Assembly (NCBI GenBank): GCA_012837935.1
Contig: DUQG01000007.1
Span: 26,240 to 90,239, forward strand
Direction: 5' to 3'
From: Bacteroidales bacterium
GTDB lineage: Bacteria > Bacteroidota > Bacteroidia > Bacteroidales > Paludibacteraceae
Length of the DNA stretch: 64,000 nt
In this document: in pieces, positions 9,575 to 25,566 of the stretch
Layout of the letters: each line of letters begins with the position of its first letter
How positions within the stretch are numbered: position 1 is the stretch's first letter
Notes under the pieces: model-generated
What the model saw: only the letters and a program-made list of their open reading frames with translations
Databases searched by the model: none
Told to the model about the DNA's origin: nothing
Position numbers and translations under genes: made by a program

Positions 9575-12500
9575 ATGAAAAAATTATTTCTCTCCTTATG
9601 CGGAGCAGTCTTGCTTATGTTTGGACAATCGAGTGTCTCCGCTCAAACTATGCCGACAATTAGTACGGACGGCTCGGAAGTTTGGTACTACATTCAGTTT
9701 AAAAACGGGAAAGGCGTTATCCAGGATATGGGTGACGGCGCTAATGTGAGAACCAAAAATGCAGCAAAAGACAAAGCTGAACAACTTTGGAAAATAACAG
9801 GAAGTGAGGATGCGTATGTTTTCACTAACAAGTTGGGAAGAAAGCTGTATGTGAGTGGTATGCTAAAATCCAGCTCCACATCGAGTTCTACATTCAAATT
9901 TGTTAAGTCAACGAATGCCACTTACGCACCGGCATGGATGCTACAACGAGTAGGCAGTAACGGCTACTTAAACCAGTGGGGTGGAGCCGGAGTTGAAAAG
10001 GAAATTGGTGAGTGGACCGATCCGGCTGACCCCAATCAACCATTGGAGTTTGTTTTACCGGCGGATATGGGTTTCAAACCTGAAAAGCCAACAGAAGCAA
10101 CTATTACCGGGACAACTACTGCACCGGAATCTAAGTTGTCGCTATGGTACACAAAACCGGCTACTGTTTGGATGACGCATGCATTGCCAATCGGGAACGG
10201 ACAATTTGGTGGAATGGTGTTTGGTGGTGTTAAACAAGAAGAAGTACAGTTTAATGATAAGACTTTGTGGAATGGCGATAAAACAAATTACGGGGCTTAT
10301 CAAAACTTCGGAAGTGTATTTATCAATTCATTGGGAGTAACAGCTGTAGAAAATTATCGTCGCTCTTTGGATATTGAAAATGCTATCGCGAGTGTGGAAT
10401 ACGATGCTGATGGTGTACATTATACAAGAGAATACCTATCCTCTTATCCGGACAGTGCTATAGTTATTAATTACACAGCTTCAGAAGCTGAAAAAATTAA
10501 TATCGAAGTTTACCTTTGGGGTGCACATGACGAAAAACCAATCGTTGAGGGGAACACCATTACTATTGCAGGAAAACTAAGATTGCTGAATTATTACGCT
10601 AACTTGACTGTAAAAAATAATGGAGGAACTGTTGAGATTATTAATGGTGTGTTGACTGTGAAAAATGCTAACTCTGCAATGATTGTACTTCGTGGAAAGA
10701 CCAACTATTCACCCACAAGCACTACATACACATTTGATGTAGCGGCAGTTAAACCACAAACTGACAAAATTGTAAATGATGCAATAGCGAAAGATTTTGC
10801 AACAATCAAAGCAGCTCATATTGCAGATTACAAATCTTTGTTTGACCGTGTGAAATTTGAATTGGCAGGAACTGCTAACACTATGCCAACAGACGAGTTG
10901 ATTACTGATTACAACAGAGCCTATGCTAATTTATTTTTGGAACAACTCTATTTCAATTATGGTCGATACTTATTAATCTCTTCAGCACGTGGAGTGGATA
11001 GCCCGGCTAACTTGCAAGGTATCTGGAACGACAAGAACTCACCACCTTGGAGCTCAGATATTCACAGTAATATTAACGTGCAAATGAACTATTGGCCTGC
11101 AGAAAACACCAATCTTTCTGAATTGCACAATACGTTCTTAAACTACATCTACAACGAGTCGCAAATTCAGCCTCAGTGGAGACAAAACGCGAAAGATAGC
11201 GGTCAGACTAAAGGTTGGACGCTTTATACAGAGAATAACATCTTTGGATGGCACGGTGGATTTATGCACAACTATGTGATTGCAAACGCTTGGTATGCTA
11301 TGCATATGTGGCAGCACTATCGCTATACGTTGGATAGAGATTATCTGTTGAATACGGCTTATCCGGTAATGAAAACTTGTGCCGACTTCTGGATGGAACG
11401 CTTAATTCAAGATAGAGGAAAAGCAAAAAGCACTCATATTTTGAAAAACTATGAGCCTGATGGAACTTGGGTTTGTCCGGATGAGTATTCGCCTGAACAT
11501 GGTCCGGGAAGAGAAGATGCTACAGCTCACTCACAGCAATTGGTTTGGGACTTGTTTAATAATCTACTACAAGCAATGGATATTCTTGGCGACGATGTGG
11601 CACAAGATGCTGCCTTCAAAGCTGAGTTACAAGCTAAATTTGACAAATTAGATACGGGTTTGGGTATTGATGCTGACGGTCATCTTCGTGAATGGAAATA
11701 TTCCGAAAAAACAGCCGGAGACTGGCGAGGACACCGACATATGTCGCATTTGATGGGATTATATCCGGGTAACCAAATTTCTCCACTTATTGACCAAGAA
11801 ATATTTGATGCAGCTGTAAAATCTATGGATGCGCGTGGTGATGCAAGTACAGGCTGGTCAATGGGTTGGAAAATTAACCTGTGGGCTCGTGGACTGAACG
11901 GTAATCGCGCTCGTGTAATTTTAACTAAAGCACTTCGCCTTTCTACTTCTTTGGGTACAAATGCCGGGGATGGCGGTATTTACCAAAACTTATTTGACTC
12001 GCATTCACCATTCCAAATTGATGGAAACTTTGGTGCAACAGCGGGTGTAGCAGAAATGCTGCTTCAAAGTCATATTGGAACTATTCAATTGCTACCGGCA
12101 CTTCCCGATGTTTGGAAAGAAGGTTCTGTAAAAGGATTGAAAGCAATTGGTAACTTTGAAGTGGATATTAACTGGGAAAACGGTGTGATGACCGATGCCG
12201 TTATTACTTCTGTAGCAGGTCAGGAGTGTAAAATTAACTTCCCATACGCTAAGAATGCATCGATTATTAATCTATCTACCGGAACGAAAGTAGAAGTTAC
12301 AGCGATAGATCTTAACACAGTCAGTTTCCCGACTATTGCAAATGTACAGTATAAAATTACTGCCGGACCAACTTGCGAAATGCCGGTTATTAGTCCTGAA
12401 AGTGGGAAATATACAGAAGACCAAACTATTACAATAACTTCCGGTACAGAGGGTGCTACTATTTATTATACAACTGACGGTTCAACTCCAACAGCGGAAT

Positions 12501-13672
12501 CGATTTTATATACGGAGCCTTTTGTTATCAGCAAAGCTATGGTAATTAAGGCGATTGCAATGAAAGAAGGTTTTGCTGTAAGTAAAGTGGCAACAGCCGA
12601 GTATATGCTTGGAGATTATATGTTAAATATTTCTTTAAATACACAAGCTACACGTACAGATCGAGCTGTGAATGCAGTGAAGTTTACAGGAGATGCGGGT
12701 GGCAAACTTGATGTTGCTACACCTAGAACACAACCACGTTATGTGTATAACAACCTTACTAATAGTGCGATGGGATTTGCAAAGCCGGGTGAAACTCTTA
12801 CACCTACTATCACTTATTTAGGAAGCTGGATGCACGGCTATGTGTTTGTGGACTATAAAAATGACGGTGTTTTTGATACGGATTTGAATGAGGATGGTAC
12901 ACCAACAGAAAATTCAGACTTGGTTTCTTATTCTTATTATCAAGGTAAAAACAGTCAAGGAAATGACCCAGGCTCACAAAATCCGGGTGTAAATTCTCCT
13001 GCCTTCACTATTCCGGCGGACATAGTACCGGGAATTTATCGTATGCGTTATAAAGTGGACTGGGATAATGTTGACGCAGGTGGAAGTGTAAGTCAAAATA
13101 ATCACATAGTAAATAATGGCGGAGGATTTGTGGATGTGTTGTTAAATATCCACGGTGAAACTTCTCAAGTAAAAGTATTTAAGTCAAATGGTGATGTGTT
13201 GAAATCAGACAACACGACATTTGCTGATACAGAAGTTGCTTTTGGTTCAGAGATTGAATTGGTGCTGAGTCCCTCACAAGGATATGCTCAAAATGGAGTT
13301 ATTGTAAAACACGGTTATTTGAAAAATTCTGAGTTTATTCGTGGCAATAGACAATGGCGTGTTGACACCATTCCGGCAAGTCAAATAATTGATAATAGAG
13401 TTACTATTCCTGCAGCTTATGTAGATGGTGATGTGGAAATAACTGTTAATTTTGAGGAAGTTTCGGGTGTGTATGATGTTGAATACGACTCAAACTTAAC
13501 AATCAAAACTGACAAAAACTTGTTGAGTATTTCTACTCAAAAACCATCAGAAGTGAAGGTAATTGATGTAGCCGGACGCACCATATTCCACGGAACTATT
13601 TCAGGAGTACGCATGTTCAATTTACAACCGGGAGTTTATCTTGTAAACAGAACAAAAGTTCTTGTACGATAA
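9575..13672 (+). CDS. GH95 alpha-L-fucosidase, secreted, with accessory modules and T9SS tail
   Basis: A 1,365-residue secreted glycoside hydrolase predicted to release alpha-1,2-linked L-fucose. Residues 1-23 are a signal peptide (VSA-QT). Residues about 27-165 form a lectin-like unit with DMGDG, also found in the preceding protein. The GH95 core spans about 187-930. In it the NIN motif (N499, N501), the glutamate of SPEH (E641) and the aspartate of QIDGNFG (D816) occupy the positions of the known GH95 active-site Asn, Asn, Glu and Asp; this correspondence is from memory of the family. A chitobiase-like Ig unit ([10 protein letters not shown], about 940-1015), a GEVED-like unit ([16 protein letters not shown], about 1085-1200) and a T9SS C-terminal domain ([26 protein letters not shown]) follow. 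It has its own promoter and terminator. The fucosidase family is certain in broad terms; linkage preference is not. Confidence 0.93.
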   Translation: MKKLFLSLCGAVLLMFGQSSVSAQTMPTISTDGSEVWYYIQFKNGKGVIQDMGDGANVRTKNAAKDKAEQLWKITGSEDAYVFTNKLGRKLYVSGMLKSSSTSSSTFKFVKSTNATYAPAWMLQRVGSNGYLNQWGGAGVEKEIGEWTDPADPNQPLEFVLPADMGFKPEKPTEATITGTTTAPESKLSLWYTKPATVWMTHALPIGNGQFGGMVFGGVKQEEVQFNDKTLWNGDKTNYGAYQNFGSVFINSLGVTAVENYRRSLDIENAIASVEYDADGVHYTREYLSSYPDSAIVINYTASEAEKINIEVYLWGAHDEKPIVEGNTITIAGKLRLLNYYANLTVKNNGGTVEIINGVLTVKNANSAMIVLRGKTNYSPTSTTYTFDVAAVKPQTDKIVNDAIAKDFATIKAAHIADYKSLFDRVKFELAGTANTMPTDELITDYNRAYANLFLEQLYFNYGRYLLISSARGVDSPANLQGIWNDKNSPPWSSDIHSNINVQMNYWPAENTNLSELHNTFLNYIYNESQIQPQWRQNAKDSGQTKGWTLYTENNIFGWHGGFMHNYVIANAWYAMHMWQHYRYTLDRDYLLNTAYPVMKTCADFWMERLIQDRGKAKSTHILKNYEPDGTWVCPDEYSPEHGPGREDATAHSQQLVWDLFNNLLQAMDILGDDVAQDAAFKAELQAKFDKLDTGLGIDADGHLREWKYSEKTAGDWRGHRHMSHLMGLYPGNQISPLIDQEIFDAAVKSMDARGDASTGWSMGWKINLWARGLNGNRARVILTKALRLSTSLGTNAGDGGIYQNLFDSHSPFQIDGNFGATAGVAEMLLQSHIGTIQLLPALPDVWKEGSVKGLKAIGNFEVDINWENGVMTDAVITSVAGQECKINFPYAKNASIINLSTGTKVEVTAIDLNTVSFPTIANVQYKITAGPTCEMPVISPESGKYTEDQTITITSGTEGATIYYTTDGSTPTAESILYTEPFVISKAMVIKAIAMKEGFAVSKVATAEYMLGDYMLNISLNTQATRTDRAVNAVKFTGDAGGKLDVATPRTQPRYVYNNLTNSAMGFAKPGETLTPTITYLGSWMHGYVFVDYKNDGVFDTDLNEDGTPTENSDLVSYSYYQGKNSQGNDPGSQNPGVNSPAFTIPADIVPGIYRMRYKVDWDNVDAGGSVSQNNHIVNNGGGFVDVLLNIHGETSQVKVFKSNGDVLKSDNTTFADTEVAFGSEIELVLSPSQGYAQNGVIVKHGYLKNSEFIRGNRQWRVDTIPASQIIDNRVTIPAAYVDGDVEITVNFEEVSGVYDVEYDSNLTIKTDKNLLSISTQKPSEVKVIDVAGRTIFHGTISGVRMFNLQPGVYLVNRTKVLVR

Positions 13673-13690
13673 GAAATACTTTATATAAAC

Positions 13691-13717
13691 AAAAAGCGGC
13701 TTTAAGCCGCTTTTTTT
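13691..13717 (+). terminator. Terminator between convergent genes
   Basis: AAAAAGCGGC-TTTAA-GCCGC followed by seven T. It lies between the stop codons of the fucosidase gene and the convergent smr gene. The A run before the stem could let it work on both strands. Confidence 0.85.
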
Positions 13718-13744
13718 GTTTTAGTCGCATCGGTGCGATTAACA

Positions 13745-14803
13745 TTATTTTATCGTAACCATAGTAGCACCAAAGCCGTACTCACGGAACGATGCATCTT
13801 GGAAATAGTAGTTTTTGTATTTGGATTTCAGTTCTTTTTCTATTTCACTACGCAATATTCCTTCGCCTTTGCCGTGGATAAAGACGATTTTCAGTCCTTT
13901 TTTCTTAGCGTTTTCGGCTAGCGTTTTTCTAAAAACATCCATTTGGTAATTCAGCATATCGGCATTGGACATTCCGACAGTGCTGTCAAGCAAGTTGTTG
14001 ATATGTAAATCTACTTCTATAATCTCATTTTTTGCTTGCTTTTTTACCATCCGTGGACGTTTCTTTTCCGGTCGTTTATCGAACATAGCTTGTTTGATTT
14101 CTTCCGGTGAAATTTCGCTTAGACGTTTATAGTCCTGCTGTTCATTAAGGTCTATCAACATGCATAAGTCATCAAAATAATCCGACTCTGTAAAGCTGTG
14201 TAGCTTGTAAAACTTTACGGTATTAATTTTTAGGTGGAAGTCAAGTGCATCTTGTTCAAAATAAGCTTTTTCTTTCTTAAATGGAATGATTTGCACTCTC
14301 ACTTGTTCCCAGTCGTTGAGATGAGATTTCTCTATATCAGCCAAAAACTCCTGCATATTAGGCTCTAAAATGCCATTGGCAATGCTTCTGCGACTGTCAT
14401 TAGTGCCAATTACAAAGTTGTAGAATAAAAAATAGTTACTGTCGTTAACCAAGTAACATTCATATCCTGTCGTTTCCATTCGTTTAATATCATGTGGGAA
14501 AAAAGCCAGTAAGGCTTTAAATGTTTCTCCTTCCGTTGTTTCAACAATAGGTGTGGGTTTTTGTATTTCCTCTTTCTTGGTTTCGGTAGTTGGAGTCTCT
14601 ACTTTCGGTTTAGCCGAAAAATCTTTTAGCAGGAAATTGGTTTTTTCATTCACATCCGGTATAACGACACATTCACGCGCCAACACGGGAATTTCAAAAC
14701 CATCCTCATCTTCCACATAAACCAAACTTTGCTTACTATCAATGCGTGTAATTTTACCGCCACCTACTTCGTTTAAAAATCGAACTTTATCTCCTATTTT
14801 CAT
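13745..14803 (-). CDS. Smr-domain protein of the DUF2027 type
   Basis: A 352-residue cytoplasmic protein. The first 50 residues (MKIGDKVRFLNEVGGGKITRID) look like a small KOW/SH3-type barrel. A charged low-complexity linker (about 70-95, rich in T, E, K and P) and a conserved middle domain follow. The last 80 residues are an Smr domain with the EVDLHINNL start and the HGKGEG motif; Smr domains of MutS2 and SmrB have nuclease activity on DNA or ribosome-bound mRNA. The combination of N-terminal DUF2027 with Smr is familiar in Bacteroidales, but its function has not been settled as far as I know. It is transcribed divergently from queA, with a 123-base gap. Confidence 0.8.
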   Translation of the reverse strand: MKIGDKVRFLNEVGGGKITRIDSKQSLVYVEDEDGFEIPVLARECVVIPDVNEKTNFLLKDFSAKPKVETPTTETKKEEIQKPTPIVETTEGETFKALLAFFPHDIKRMETTGYECYLVNDSNYFLFYNFVIGTNDSRRSIANGILEPNMQEFLADIEKSHLNDWEQVRVQIIPFKKEKAYFEQDALDFHLKINTVKFYKLHSFTESDYFDDLCMLIDLNEQQDYKRLSEISPEEIKQAMFDKRPEKKRPRMVKKQAKNEIIEVDLHINNLLDSTVGMSNADMLNYQMDVFRKTLAENAKKKGLKIVFIHGKGEGILRSEIEKELKSKYKNYYFQDASFREYGFGATMVTIK

Positions 14804-14892
14804 CTGTTTGTTTTTTTAGTTTAGAAGCTCGAAACACAAAAACACCAGCAAATTACTTTCAACTTCGTGCTTCCGACTTCCGGCTTTTTTAG

Positions 14893-14900
14893 TATTTTTG
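14893..14900 (+). promoter_or_regulatory. -7 box (TATTTTTG) of queA
   Basis: TATTTTTG lies 26 bases before the queA ATG. No convincing TTG is seen at the -33 distance. Confidence 0.5.
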
Positions 14901-14926
14901 TGCAAATTTACAAATTATCTATCTAA

Positions 14927-16150
14927 ATGACACCTTCTGACACAAAACATCTTACCTATATAGAGAATTTTAGTTACAATTTACCCGATGAGCACATTGC
15001 AAAATATCCTTTAGATCAACGAGATAAATCGAAGTTATTAATATGGGATAAAGGCAAAATTACCGAAAACCAATTTTCAAATATTTCAAATTTTTTATCC
15101 GAAAATTCACTTCTGGTTTGCAACAATACCCGTGTAATTCATGCTCGAATTGTCTTTTATAAAACTACAGGTGCACGGATTGAATTGTTTTGTCTGGAGC
15201 CGATAGAGCCGTCGGATTATGCACTGTCACTTTCTGCAAAGGGTGGCTGTGAGTGGAAGTGTATGGTAGGTAATCTTAAAAAATGGAAGCAAGGTGCTTT
15301 GGTACAAACGATAAATTTTTCGGATAAGGAAATCAAGTTCTCGGCAGAATTAATTGAAATAGTAGAAAATACCCATCGTATAAAATTTAGTTGGAATGAT
15401 AAGAGTATCTCATTTTCTGAAATTTTAATGCAAATAGGTGAACTGCCTATTCCACCCTATTTGCATCGTAAAACAGAAGAGAAAGACAAACAAACTTATC
15501 AAACAGTCTACTCGAAAATAGAAGGTTCTGTGGCGGCACCAACTGCAGGCTTGCACTTTACGCCGGAAGTTTTTCAGCAGTTAAAAGCAAAAAATATCCG
15601 TGTTGAAGAGTTGACGCTTCATGTGGGTGCCGGAACTTTTCAGCCGGTAAAATCGGAAACAGTGGAACAGCATACTATGCATTCCGAAACCTTTGTGGTG
15701 CATATTGATAGTTTGAAGGCGATTCTCAAAAATCTTGGAAATATTGTTGCAGTAGGAACTACATCGGTTCGCACTTTAGAAAGCCTGTACTATATTGGTA
15801 GAAAACCTCTACAAGAAAATCAAGTTTTTTTCAAAGTAAATCAATGGGAACCTTACGAGGAGGCAGAAACAGAAATTTCAGTTGCTCAGTCGCTACAAAA
15901 CATCATTGATTTTTTAGAAAAAACCAATCAAACCGAGCTACACGGGGAAACACAGATTTTAATTAAACCCGGTTTTCAATTCCGCTTGGTAAACCGAATG
16001 ATAACCAATTTTCATCAACCTCAAAGCACGCTTTTGCTACTTGTATCTGCCTTTGTGGATGGAAAGTGGAAGGAAATTTACGACTATGCACTTGCCAACA
16101 ATTTTCGTTTCTTAAGCTATGGTGACAGTTCTTTGCTTGTAAAAGCGTAA
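14927..16150 (+). CDS. queA: S-adenosylmethionine:tRNA ribosyltransferase-isomerase
   Basis: Makes epoxyqueuosine by transferring the ribosyl part of SAM to preQ1 at position 34 of tRNA. The family signature is clear: FSYNLPDEHIAKYPLDQRDKSKLL at the start, CNNTRVIHARI, the APTAGLHFTPE stretch, LHVGAGTFQPV, GTTSVRTLES, and NRMITNFHQPQSTLLLLVSAF near the end. At 407 residues it is about 50 longer than the Escherichia coli enzyme; the extra length is mostly in the middle (around 290-340). It stands alone between a divergent gene and a secreted hydrolase gene. No preQ1 riboswitch could be seen upstream. Confidence 0.92.
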   Translation: MTPSDTKHLTYIENFSYNLPDEHIAKYPLDQRDKSKLLIWDKGKITENQFSNISNFLSENSLLVCNNTRVIHARIVFYKTTGARIELFCLEPIEPSDYALSLSAKGGCEWKCMVGNLKKWKQGALVQTINFSDKEIKFSAELIEIVENTHRIKFSWNDKSISFSEILMQIGELPIPPYLHRKTEEKDKQTYQTVYSKIEGSVAAPTAGLHFTPEVFQQLKAKNIRVEELTLHVGAGTFQPVKSETVEQHTMHSETFVVHIDSLKAILKNLGNIVAVGTTSVRTLESLYYIGRKPLQENQVFFKVNQWEPYEEAETEISVAQSLQNIIDFLEKTNQTELHGETQILIKPGFQFRLVNRMITNFHQPQSTLLLLVSAFVDGKWKEIYDYALANNFRFLSYGDSSLLVKA

Positions 16151-16209
16151 TGTTGTGAGAATTAGATAGATTGTTCTTTTGAAAATTTTCTATTCAAAAA
16201 ATATTCACT

Positions 16210-16217
16210 TAACTTTG
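16210..16217 (+). promoter_or_regulatory. -7 box (TAACTTTG) of the GH2 gene
   Basis: TAACTTTG lies 32 bases before the ATG. The upstream TTTTG (16177-16181) is too far away to be a standard -33 element. Confidence 0.5.
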
Positions 16218-16225
16218 CCGAATAA

Positions 16226-21748
<5,523 letters not shown>

Positions 21749-21816
21749 TTGTTGTAGAATGTTCGAAAATATTCAAGAGCACCCTATTTAGATTTCATTA
21801 ATTCTCAGTTTTTTCT

Positions 21817-21824
21817 TATTTTTG
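21817..21824 (+). promoter_or_regulatory. -7 box (TATTTTTG) of guaA
   Basis: TATTTTTG lies 26 bases before the guaA ATG. No clear -33 element is seen. Confidence 0.5.
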
Positions 21825-21850
21825 TAGAACATTTTTAAGCTCGGATTTCA

Positions 21851-23368
21851 ATGGAAAAGATAATTATTCTCGATTTTGGTTCACAAACTACACAGCTTAT
21901 TGGTCGCCGTTTGCGCGAGTTAAATGAGTATTGTGAAATATTACCTTACAATAAGTTCCCGGAAGATACCACTGATGTAAAAGGGGTAATCCTTTCTGGA
22001 AGTCCTTATTCTGTCTATGACCCGGCTGCGTTCAAAATTGATTTGAGTGGAATTCGTAAGAAATTTCCGCTACTTGGTATCTGTTATGGTGCACAATACT
22101 TGGCTTACAGTTCCGGTGGAAAAGTAGAATCAGCTGACAGCAGAGAGTACGGACGTGCTATTCTTAGCGATATAAAAATCGGCGATGAACTTTTCAAAGG
22201 TGTGCACGTAGGGTCGCAATTATGGATGTCACACGGTGATTCCATTACTCAATTACCGGAAGGTTTTACAAAAATAGCTAGTACGAAAGATGTTGAAATT
22301 GCAGCGTTTCGTGTAGAAGGTGAAAAAACTTGGGGAGTTCAGTTTCATCCTGAGGTATTCCATACATCAGAAGGTGTAATACTTTTGGAAAACTTCCTAA
22401 ACATTTGTGGTTCTACCAAAACTTGGTCGCCTGCATCATTTATTGAAAGTACGGTAGCTGAATTGAAAGAAACTATTGGAAACGATAAGGTCGTTCTTGG
22501 ACTTTCCGGTGGAGTTGATTCTTCTGTTACTGCTGTATTGCTTCACAAAGCGATAGGCAAAAACCTTACTTGTATCTTTGTGGATCATGGTTTGCTTCGC
22601 AAAAACGAGTTTGAAGAGGTGTTGAGTGATTATGAACATCTTGGGTTGAACGTAATCGGTGTGGATGCTAAAGATTATTTCTATAAAAAACTGGCGGGAG
22701 TAACAGACCCGGAACAAAAACGAAAAATCATCGGTGCCGGATTTATTGATGTATTTGATGCTGAAGCTCAAAAAATAAAAGATGTGAAATGGCTGGCACA
22801 AGGTACTATTTATCCGGATGTAATCGAGTCGATTTCTATTACAGGTACGGTTATTAAATCGCATCACAACGTGGGTGGATTACCGGAAAAAATGAATTTG
22901 AAACTTTGTGAGCCGCTTCGTTTGCTTTTCAAAGATGAGGTTCGCAGAGTGGGTTATGAGCTAGGAATGATGAGTCATTTGCTGAAACGTCATCCGTTCC
23001 CTGGACCGGGCTTAGCCGTTCGTATCTTAGGAGAAATTACACCGGAAAAAGTACAGACTCTACAAGAAGCAGATGCTATTTTTATCAATGCATTGAGAGA
23101 GTGGAATCTCTATGATAAAGTCTGGCAAGCGGGTGTGATTCTACTTCCCGTACAAACAGTAGGTGTAATGGGCGATGAAAGAACGTATAAAAATGCAGTG
23201 GCACTTCGTTCGGTAACTTCTACCGATGCCATGACGGCTGACTGGGCTCAGTTGCCTTATGATTTTTTGGCAAAAGTATCCAACGATATTATTAATAAAG
23301 TCGAAGGTGTTAATCGAGTAGTCTATGACATTAGTTCTAAACCACCTGCCACAATCGAGTGGGAATAA
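21851..23368 (+). CDS. guaA: GMP synthase (glutamine-hydrolysing)
   Basis: Converts XMP to GMP using ATP and glutamine. The N-terminal class I glutamine amidotransferase domain has the nucleophile elbow [12 protein letters not shown] and the catalytic FHPEVFHT. The ATP-pyrophosphatase domain carries the P-loop [11 protein letters not shown] near residue 215. The C-terminal dimerisation domain ends in the typical KPPATIEWE. The 505-residue length is normal. It has its own promoter and is followed by the TatD gene in the same direction. Confidence 0.97.
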   Translation: MEKIIILDFGSQTTQLIGRRLRELNEYCEILPYNKFPEDTTDVKGVILSGSPYSVYDPAAFKIDLSGIRKKFPLLGICYGAQYLAYSSGGKVESADSREYGRAILSDIKIGDELFKGVHVGSQLWMSHGDSITQLPEGFTKIASTKDVEIAAFRVEGEKTWGVQFHPEVFHTSEGVILLENFLNICGSTKTWSPASFIESTVAELKETIGNDKVVLGLSGGVDSSVTAVLLHKAIGKNLTCIFVDHGLLRKNEFEEVLSDYEHLGLNVIGVDAKDYFYKKLAGVTDPEQKRKIIGAGFIDVFDAEAQKIKDVKWLAQGTIYPDVIESISITGTVIKSHHNVGGLPEKMNLKLCEPLRLLFKDEVRRVGYELGMMSHLLKRHPFPGPGLAVRILGEITPEKVQTLQEADAIFINALREWNLYDKVWQAGVILLPVQTVGVMGDERTYKNAVALRSVTSTDAMTADWAQLPYDFLAKVSNDIINKVEGVNRVVYDISSKPPATIEWE

Positions 23369-23476
23369 GTGTAGATTGCCACGTAAATAAATGTTTTAAT
23401 TCAAAAATAATAAAATGAAGTTGGTGCTAAAATCGCCAACTTCGTTTTGCTTAATGGAAAAGCTGTTTTTACCAAA

Positions 23477-24247
23477 ATGATTGATACCCATTCACATATA
23501 TACTCAGAAGAATTTGACGAAGATCGTGCAGAAATGCTGCAACGTGCTAAAGATGCGGGTGTTTTATCCATTATTCTGCCAAGCATAGATTCCGATTCTT
23601 TTCAGCGAATGATAGATTTGGAAATATCCAATCCCGACTATTGCTTTGTGGCTATAGGTCTGCACCCAACTAGTGTAAAAGAGGATTATCTGCAAGAGTT
23701 GGAACTAGTAGAAAGTGAACTAAAAAGAAGAAAATACATTGCCATTGGTGAGATAGGAATTGACCTTTATTGGGATAAAACATTTTACAAAGAACAACTT
23801 CACGCTTTCCAAACGCAGGTCGAGTGGTCGCTTGAATGCAATTTGCCAATTATTGTGCACATTCGGGATTCTCACAAAGAAACCATTGAAGCACTTACGC
23901 CTTATAAAGATAAAGGTTTGAAGGGTGTTTTTCACTGTTTTACCGGGACAAAAAAAGAGGCGGATGAGATTATGGCATTAGGCGATTTTAAGCTTGGAAT
24001 TGGTGGAGTAGTAACCTTCAAAAATTCCGGATTGGCTGAAAATTTGAAAGAGATCCCACTTGAAAAACTAGTGTTAGAAACGGATGCACCTTATTTGGCA
24101 CCTACGCCTTATCGTGGCAAGCGGAATGAGCCTGCTTATACGGCTTTGGTTAGAGATAAATTGGCAGAAATATATGCAAAAACACCTGAAGAAATCGATT
24201 TGATTACCACAAAATCAGCAAAAGAACTGTTTTTTTCGGTAGATTAA
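23477..24247 (+). CDS. TatD family metal-dependent deoxyribonuclease
   Basis: A 256-residue TIM-barrel hydrolase of the TatD/YcfH family. The metal ligands are visible: the HSH in MIDTHSHIYS, the glutamate of GEIGIDLYWD, the HIRDS and HCFTG histidines, and the aspartate of LETDAPYLAP. I placed the start at the ATG at 23477, because the ten extra residues of the longer frame are not conserved in the family, and the MIDTHSH start is typical. It lies 108 bases after guaA. TatD proteins act as 3'-5' exonucleases, but the natural substrate of this subgroup is uncertain. Confidence 0.9.
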   Translation: MIDTHSHIYSEEFDEDRAEMLQRAKDAGVLSIILPSIDSDSFQRMIDLEISNPDYCFVAIGLHPTSVKEDYLQELELVESELKRRKYIAIGEIGIDLYWDKTFYKEQLHAFQTQVEWSLECNLPIIVHIRDSHKETIEALTPYKDKGLKGVFHCFTGTKKEADEIMALGDFKLGIGGVVTFKNSGLAENLKEIPLEKLVLETDAPYLAPTPYRGKRNEPAYTALVRDKLAEIYAKTPEEIDLITTKSAKELFFSVD

Positions 24248-24258
24248 AAGATTTTTTC

Positions 24259-24266
24259 TATCTTTG
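24259..24266 (+). promoter_or_regulatory. -7 box (TATCTTTG) of tRNA-Ser
   Basis: TATCTTTG matches the consensus and lies 36 bases before the tRNA gene, just after the TatD stop codon. Confidence 0.55.
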
Positions 24267-24302
24267 TAACCCCAAACAAAATTTGGACAAAATATACACC
24301 TT

Positions 24303-24390
24303 GGAGAGGTGCTCGAGTGGTTGAAGAGGCACGCCTGGAAAGCGTGTATACCCCTAAAGGGTATCGCGGGTTCGAATCCCGCTCTCTCCG
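24303..24390 (+). tRNA. tRNA-Ser (anticodon GGA)
   Basis: An 88-base class II tRNA. The acceptor arm GGAGAGG/TCTCTCC has a G discriminator, the anticodon loop is CTGGAAA, there is a long variable arm (around TATACCCCTAAAGGGTATC), and the T arm is GCGGGTTCGAATCCCGC. CCA is not encoded. Confidence 0.96.
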
Positions 24391-24400
24391 CAAAGTGAAA

Positions 24401-24440
24401 TAAAAGAGTCGAACAAAATTTTCTTTGTTCGACTCTTTTA
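24401..24440 (+). terminator. Terminator of tRNA-Ser
   Basis: A perfect 17-bp stem (TAAAAGAGTCGAACAAA and its complement) with a six-base loop starts 11 bases after the tRNA. The stem ends in the T run that stops transcription. Confidence 0.85.
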
Positions 24441-24474
24441 TTGTTTGAAAACAGTTAATCGACTAAAATTCAAA

Positions 24475-24507
24475 ATAAAGAGCGGATTCTGATAAAGAAT
24501 CCGCTCT
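24475..24507 (-). terminator. Terminator of the korA-korB operon
   Basis: The stem GAGCGGATTCT/AGAATCCGCTC with a GATAA loop is followed on the minus strand by a T-rich tail (TTTATTTT). It lies 40 bases after the korB stop codon. Confidence 0.8.
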
Positions 24508-24546
24508 CACTAATTAACTAATCAACCAATTAACTAATCAACTACA

Positions 24547-25563
24547 CTATATTTCCCACTGCTCTAAGTTATCTACCAAATCATCAAAGCATTTGATTTT
24601 TGATTTGGCTTTCACTTCTTCTATTTGCTTGTCAAGAGCATCGTTGTAGGTTTCAGCTCGAACTGCACGGATAACACCCAGTGCAATCGGCAAATCCGGA
24701 CCTTGCATCATAGCCAATTCCCAGTGCAGTGTTGGGTTTGGATCTTCAGCATTGTGAACAAGGATATCTGCTTCTGTAATTCCGTTTTCACCGATAGTAA
24801 CGGCTTTCAAACGTCCATTTTCCAAAATCAATCCTTTATCGCGATTTACGCCGTAAATCATTGGTTTACCGTGTTCCAAGAATACAGTTCTATCTGGACG
24901 AGTATTTCTTTCTGCCAAATATCCGTGTGCGCCGTCATTAAAAATCACACAGTTTACCAAGCATTCAACTACCGATGTGCCTTTGTGTTTGGCAGCTTCA
25001 AGCATTACTTGCTGTGCATTTTTCAAGTCCACATCCAACAATCTTCCAAAGAAAGTACCGCGAGCACCCATTGTCAGCTCTGCAGGACGGAACGGTTCTT
25101 CAATCGTACCGTAAGGAGATGAATTGGTTACTTTACCTTTAAGCGTTGTTGGTGAGTATTGCCCTTTTGTAAGTCCGTAAATTTGGTTGTTGAAAAGCAA
25201 TACATTGATATCAATATTACGTCTTACGCTGTGGATAAAATGGTTTCCACCAATTGCTAAACAGTCGCCGTCGCCGGTGATTTGCCATACGGTTAAATCG
25301 GGATTAGCTGCTTTTACGCCGGTGGCAATAGCCGCTCCACGTCCGTGAATGGTGTGAAAACCGTAAGTTTTCATATAATAAGGTAAGCGAGACGAACAGC
25401 CGATACCGGAAATTACTGCTGTTTTGTGCGGTGGTACGCCTAAATCAGCCATCACTTTTTGCAAGCTGTTCACAATAGCGTAATCCCCACAACCGGGACA
25501 CCAACGTACTTGCTGGTCACTTTTGAAATCTTTTGCAGTATATGTCAATATTTTTGTTTCCAT
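24547..25563 (-). CDS. korB: 2-oxoacid:ferredoxin oxidoreductase, beta subunit
   Basis: The thiamine diphosphate-binding subunit of a 2-oxoacid (probably 2-oxoglutarate):ferredoxin oxidoreductase, which makes acyl-CoA, CO2 and reduced ferredoxin, or runs in reverse. Visible features are RWCPGCGDYAIV near the N-terminus, with the CxxC cysteines, SGIGCSSRLPYY, the HGRGAAIATGVK stretch and the TPP motif GDGDCLAIGGNH. The 338-residue length is normal. It follows korA with a three-base gap, so the two form an operon. Sequence alone does not firmly separate 2-oxoglutarate from other 2-oxoacids. Confidence 0.92.
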   Translation of the reverse strand: METKILTYTAKDFKSDQQVRWCPGCGDYAIVNSLQKVMADLGVPPHKTAVISGIGCSSRLPYYMKTYGFHTIHGRGAAIATGVKAANPDLTVWQITGDGDCLAIGGNHFIHSVRRNIDINVLLFNNQIYGLTKGQYSPTTLKGKVTNSSPYGTIEEPFRPAELTMGARGTFFGRLLDVDLKNAQQVMLEAAKHKGTSVVECLVNCVIFNDGAHGYLAERNTRPDRTVFLEHGKPMIYGVNRDKGLILENGRLKAVTIGENGITEADILVHNAEDPNPTLHWELAMMQGPDLPIALGVIRAVRAETYNDALDKQIEEVKAKSKIKCFDDLVDNLEQWEI

Positions 25564-25566
25564 GTC

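Noticed and set aside
14804..14926. preQ1 riboswitch upstream of queA
   Set aside because: The 123-base gap shows no preQ1-type pseudoknot pattern, only pyrimidine-rich microrepeats and a -7 box.
24307..24390. Second look at tRNA-Ser as a possible att-type duplication
   Set aside because: No repeat of its 3' end was found in the following sequence; the hairpin after it is a normal terminator.
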